From contig OZ020256.1 of the NCBI GenBank assembly GCA_963971285.1, positions 1,118,501-1,182,500 on the forward strand: a stretch of 64,000 nt of DNA, given 5' to 3'. The position numbers and the translations under genes were made by a program. Positions 60,911-64,000 of the stretch are shown here, piece after piece. Source of the stretch: Astropecten irregularis. Its lineage: Eukaryota > Echinodermata > Asteroidea > Paxillosida > Astropectinidae. Within the stretch, counting starts at the first letter, position 1, and every line of letters begins with the position of its first letter. A model generated the notes under the pieces. The model saw only the letters and a list, made by a program, of their open reading frames with translations, was not told where the DNA came from and ran no database searches.

Positions 60911-62192
60911 ACGAAGTGATGTTGCATTATCAGAGCAGAGTTTGTGAAGGATGCTCCCTACTAATCAGCGCAAGCACACGGCCTCGCCAAAAGCAGCAGT
61001 TGGCTCTCGTATACGTGCAATCTCGCTGTAGATATAGATTTACCTCGGCCGGACGGGGTTCAGCCTTTGGCTCCTCAATGAATTATTTTCCAAATTTAAA
61101 CTAGAAAAGATGGGAAATTGGAAGTTCTAACATGTAATAAAACAAAATGCAGCATGATTTGTTTCGGATACGGTTAGTTAGGAAATTGATGAAGTATGAT
61201 TTCCTTTGTGATATATTCTACCGCAAAAGGCGGTAGACATTCAGTCTGCTTGTCGAGGTTGGTGATGAAGTCATCCAACTGCAAAAAGAGAGCAATTTGT
61301 TGCAATTTCAAGAAACGATTATAGATCTATTTCCAGTAGATGATTTTGATTACAAAACCTTCTTTTACATACCGCATCCCGATTGGAACTCCTTGCCTCC
61401 TTAAGTCAAATTCAATACACCGCTTCACAATTATAGCACGACTCTGATCGGGGTATGGTAGTGTTGCCTTACATTTCGGTACCTGTTTGGGTAAGTTTGG
61501 TGGCCGACACACTTCTAGATTTCTAGAATGGCCTGACAGTAGACGGATAAGGTAACGCTAAATTAACGTCTTTAACGTCACTTGCACCGTTGTCTACCGA
61601 AACGCACACTGCGGAAAACCTGAAGCGTGCAAACATTTTCCTCGTGCATGGATTTGACGCTGAACGCCTCTGAATTGTTATTTTTATTTTTTCAATTCTC
61701 TCTTGAAGAATTCGCGAAGTTTTATTCCATACGTTTATTGAATATTTTTCGGGGAGCACGGCTTGTTATTGCTTCAATGTGAAATCTTTGTACCATTATG
61801 CAAAAAATATGGCCCTCCTTATAAATCTCATTGATATAACCCTTTAAATCACAAATTCACTCCAGTGGCATAGATTTTGATGTATCAGTTACCGTAATTA
61901 TATAGTGTCTACCGTGTCCCGTGTGAACGTTGAGCCAATAAATCCCATTGCTTTACACGTCTACTCACTGGTTGGAGAAATTGCACCGCGGTTTGATGAC
62001 AACTCGTACAAACCAATCTTGTAAACAGCTTTAGAGGGAAGATTTATACGGGATCAGGATACAGAACTAGCAATCTACCAGGATAGTTCTACCTAAACAC
62101 ACACACACCTGCAGGATTAAACGATCATGATTTGATTTTCCAATCTCAACGGCGGCCCTCCAATGAATAATTGTTTGTTCAAGTGCAGTCAC
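60911..62192. other. Non-coding stretch between two mobile-element copies
   Basis: A short (CA)n lies at 62097-62108. No gene recognised. Confidence 0.5.
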
Positions 62193-62300
62193 GGGGCCAA
62201 TTTCATAGAGCTGCTTAGCACAAAAATTCGCTAAGCATGAAATTCTGTCTTATACATGTATAGTAAAAACAGGATTAACAACCAAATTTCCGTGTGTTGT
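62193..62300. mobile_element. Left-end fragment of the GCC(A/G)ATTTCAT element
   Basis: GGGGCCAATTTCATAGAGCT is followed by gcttagcacaaaaattcgct, closely matching the left end of the element at 8119. No matching right end follows, so it is truncated or interrupted near 62300. Confidence 0.55.
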
Positions 62301-62467
62301 GTCATTTTTTGTCAATAGAGGGCGCTCTTTCGACATCTTTTAGGGGTCCAAAAAGAATTAATCACGAACACGTATTCCATTCTCGCAAATTGAAAGATAA
62401 TGGATAATAAAATTCCCTTCATTTTGAAAGAGTTTTCATGCGATTTTTACAGCGGAAGATGACATTA

Positions 62468-62841
62468 TTAAGGTGTAATTCCACCTGGTTGACCTACTTT
62501 GGTAAAAATCCAAAATAGAAATAGGCGCAGATTTACGTATAACTTACATGGTATGAAGATGGTGGTGGTAGAAATCTACCAGTAAAATGTTTCTGCCTGA
62601 AATGGTGTATTTATCCAGAAATCAGTAAAACGACCGAAAATCGTTTTGATCTTTTAAAAGATCAAAAATAAAAGAGAAAAGACTTAAGAAATACTGTGGC
62701 TGTTTTTCACTGTTTTCTCAAAAAGTGGGCACCGTATGGGACTAAAGTTTTCCCAGATGGCTGTGACTGTATCTTCCTTGATATTTTTGCCCACGAAACT
62801 GTATTTCTTTGACAAAAACCAAAGTATGATATTACCTTTAA
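62468..62841 (+). mobile_element. TTAAAGGTA-type MITE, near-full copy (subfamily 2)
   Basis: It begins near ttaaggtgtaattccacc and ends in gatattacctttaa. The left half has gcagatttacgtataactta and gaagatggtggtggtagaaa. The centre is a gatcttttaaaagatcaaaa palindrome, and the right half shares ctcaaaaagtgggcaccgta with the 16874 copy. Left-end boundaries are approximate. Confidence 0.68.
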
Positions 62842-64000
62842 CTCGACGCCGATTATTCTTTAATGAGTGCACTTTCGCAGCTGAGACTATATAACTAGAG
62901 TTGAATCAGTCCATGCATTTTAAACAGGGGAAAAGCTCAATTAATTATACAGAGTCAAAAGCCTAATGACATGCCAACCTTCCTCTGTTGACGTGACATG
63001 GTTAGCTAAATGTTGCAAAATGTTCGGGACAGACAGGCCTAAGTAGGTCAAGTCAGCTATTCTGGAAAGACAAGACATACCATAAATGTTTTGTTATAAA
63101 TTCAGCTCTATTTTGAATATCTGTCAAACATTCTGTACCAATTGTGTTTTTTGCACAATATCTACCATCTTGGAAGAGCATGCATGGACGTCATATTTTT
63201 TTCCTGTGCTCAGTGTGACCTACATAATATCCTGCGAAATATCATCCCCCGTGTTATAAAAACATGCTTTGCCGCTGGGCTGAGAGAAAAAAAAATTGCC
63301 GTACGGCAAAAATAAACAAACAATCACGCGAGCGAGCGGGTTTATCTTTAAAATGCCCAGCGCCCACTCACATCAAACAGGCGAGAGAAATTGCTCATTT
63401 TTCACGGCCGTTTGCCCCGGTAATTACGCATGCTGGGGAGCTCTTGGCGGTGTAATCCGACTACGAACATTGTGCATGAGTGTCAGTCGAGCGGTGTTTT
63501 TTTTTTTACCATGAGGTTCCACTAGAAATCAGAATGAAAGAAGTTACCCTGAACTTTGACAGGAGCTCGCGAATGTGGTTGTTGGTTAAGGCACGAGGAC
63601 ACAGCTTCCACAATACAGGATGATTTTGCCTCTTAATGGTGATGAAAGTGATGAAGTGTCTGAGGCCACTATACATGATCCGCAGTTTGCGAGACCGTGT
63701 CCAGTGAACATCTCCGAATCCCCTCCAGACGACACCTCAAGAAGCACTGTGTGATGTTCACGAAATTCGATCTGCATCAACATCAGTACACGTTTAACCT
63801 TTCCCATCTTGCTGCCAAACCATTGATTATGTCACCTCATACATGTATAGTAGTACATGGAGTGAGGGACGGCTTGCCAGATCCGTCATGTACGGAAAGA
63901 AACAAGCATGCAATAACAACCCGCGTCCTGGTAATAACCACAGTAAACAGCGGCCCACGCCAGCGCCATCTCAAAAGTAATGTTGCACTTTAGGGCAAGC
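62842..64000. other. Non-coding right edge
   Basis: Short frames to the window end; the 98-codon frame at 63697-63993 lacks any known motif. A gene continuing beyond the edge cannot be excluded. Confidence 0.45.

Noticed and set aside
1..64000. CRISPR arrays, prokaryotic operons, phage or defence systems
   Set aside because: No regularly spaced direct repeats, no long prokaryotic-style gene clusters and no ribosome-binding patterns; the sequence behaves as animal nuclear DNA.
1..64000. Well-known conserved animal microRNAs (let-7, miR-1, miR-9, miR-10, miR-92, miR-124 types)
   Set aside because: None of the mature sequences I know by heart was seen on either strand; the hairpins listed do not match them.

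Overview
The window looks like nuclear DNA from a marine invertebrate deuterostome, probably an echinoderm. This is inferred from AT-rich intergenic sequence, frequent taggcct/aggccta words, many short inverted-repeat elements, tRNA-derived SINE-like pieces, and one intronless gene that matches an animal-specific family. No bacterial or organellar gene organisation is visible: there are no long ORFs, no operons and no ribosome-binding-site pattern. Species assignment is not possible by eye.

Only one protein-coding gene is clearly supported. It is a 246-residue KCTD8/12/16-like protein (BTB/T1 domain plus C-terminal H1 domain) encoded in a single open exon on the + strand at 20385-21125. It sits in GC-richer sequence with about 20 kb of apparently gene-poor DNA to the left and over 40 kb to the right. 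A few other stretches look like isolated exons because an open frame meets good splice-site consensus: 10598-10745, which has both sites, and 33517-33773 and 47842-48023, which have a donor only. They are listed at low confidence, without function.

The rest is intergenic or intronic DNA with a dense population of small repeats. These are: (1) a family of about 365 bp elements bounded by TTAAAGGTA...TACCTTTAA, with eight full, half or internally deleted copies; (2) a 148 bp element with GGTCGATTTCAC termini, two copies of equal length at 22.7 and 55.3 kb; (3) an element with GCC(A/G)ATTTCAT termini, one full copy at 8.1 kb and two fragments; (4) a nested inverted repeat at 41.5 kb; (5) three tRNA-like SINE heads at 45.3, 57.2 and 58.8 kb; (6) a decayed LINE reverse-transcriptase ORF tail at 11.8 kb and a probable LINE 3' end at 16.1 kb; (7) a recent 117 bp tandem duplication, several microsatellites, a degenerate CCCAAA/CCTAAC array at 59.3 kb and several near-perfect hairpins.

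Region by region: 0-20 kb is non-coding with repeats, one candidate exon and LINE remnants; 20-21.1 kb is the KCTD gene and its 5' flank; 21-45 kb is non-coding with MITE-like elements and hairpins; 45-64 kb is non-coding with SINE pieces, MITEs, one TATA-box promoter candidate and low-complexity arrays. I found no CRISPR array, rRNA, intact tRNA or intact transposase. I did not find a previously undescribed multi-gene system here. The more original signals are the mobile-element families and the unassigned exon-like segments.
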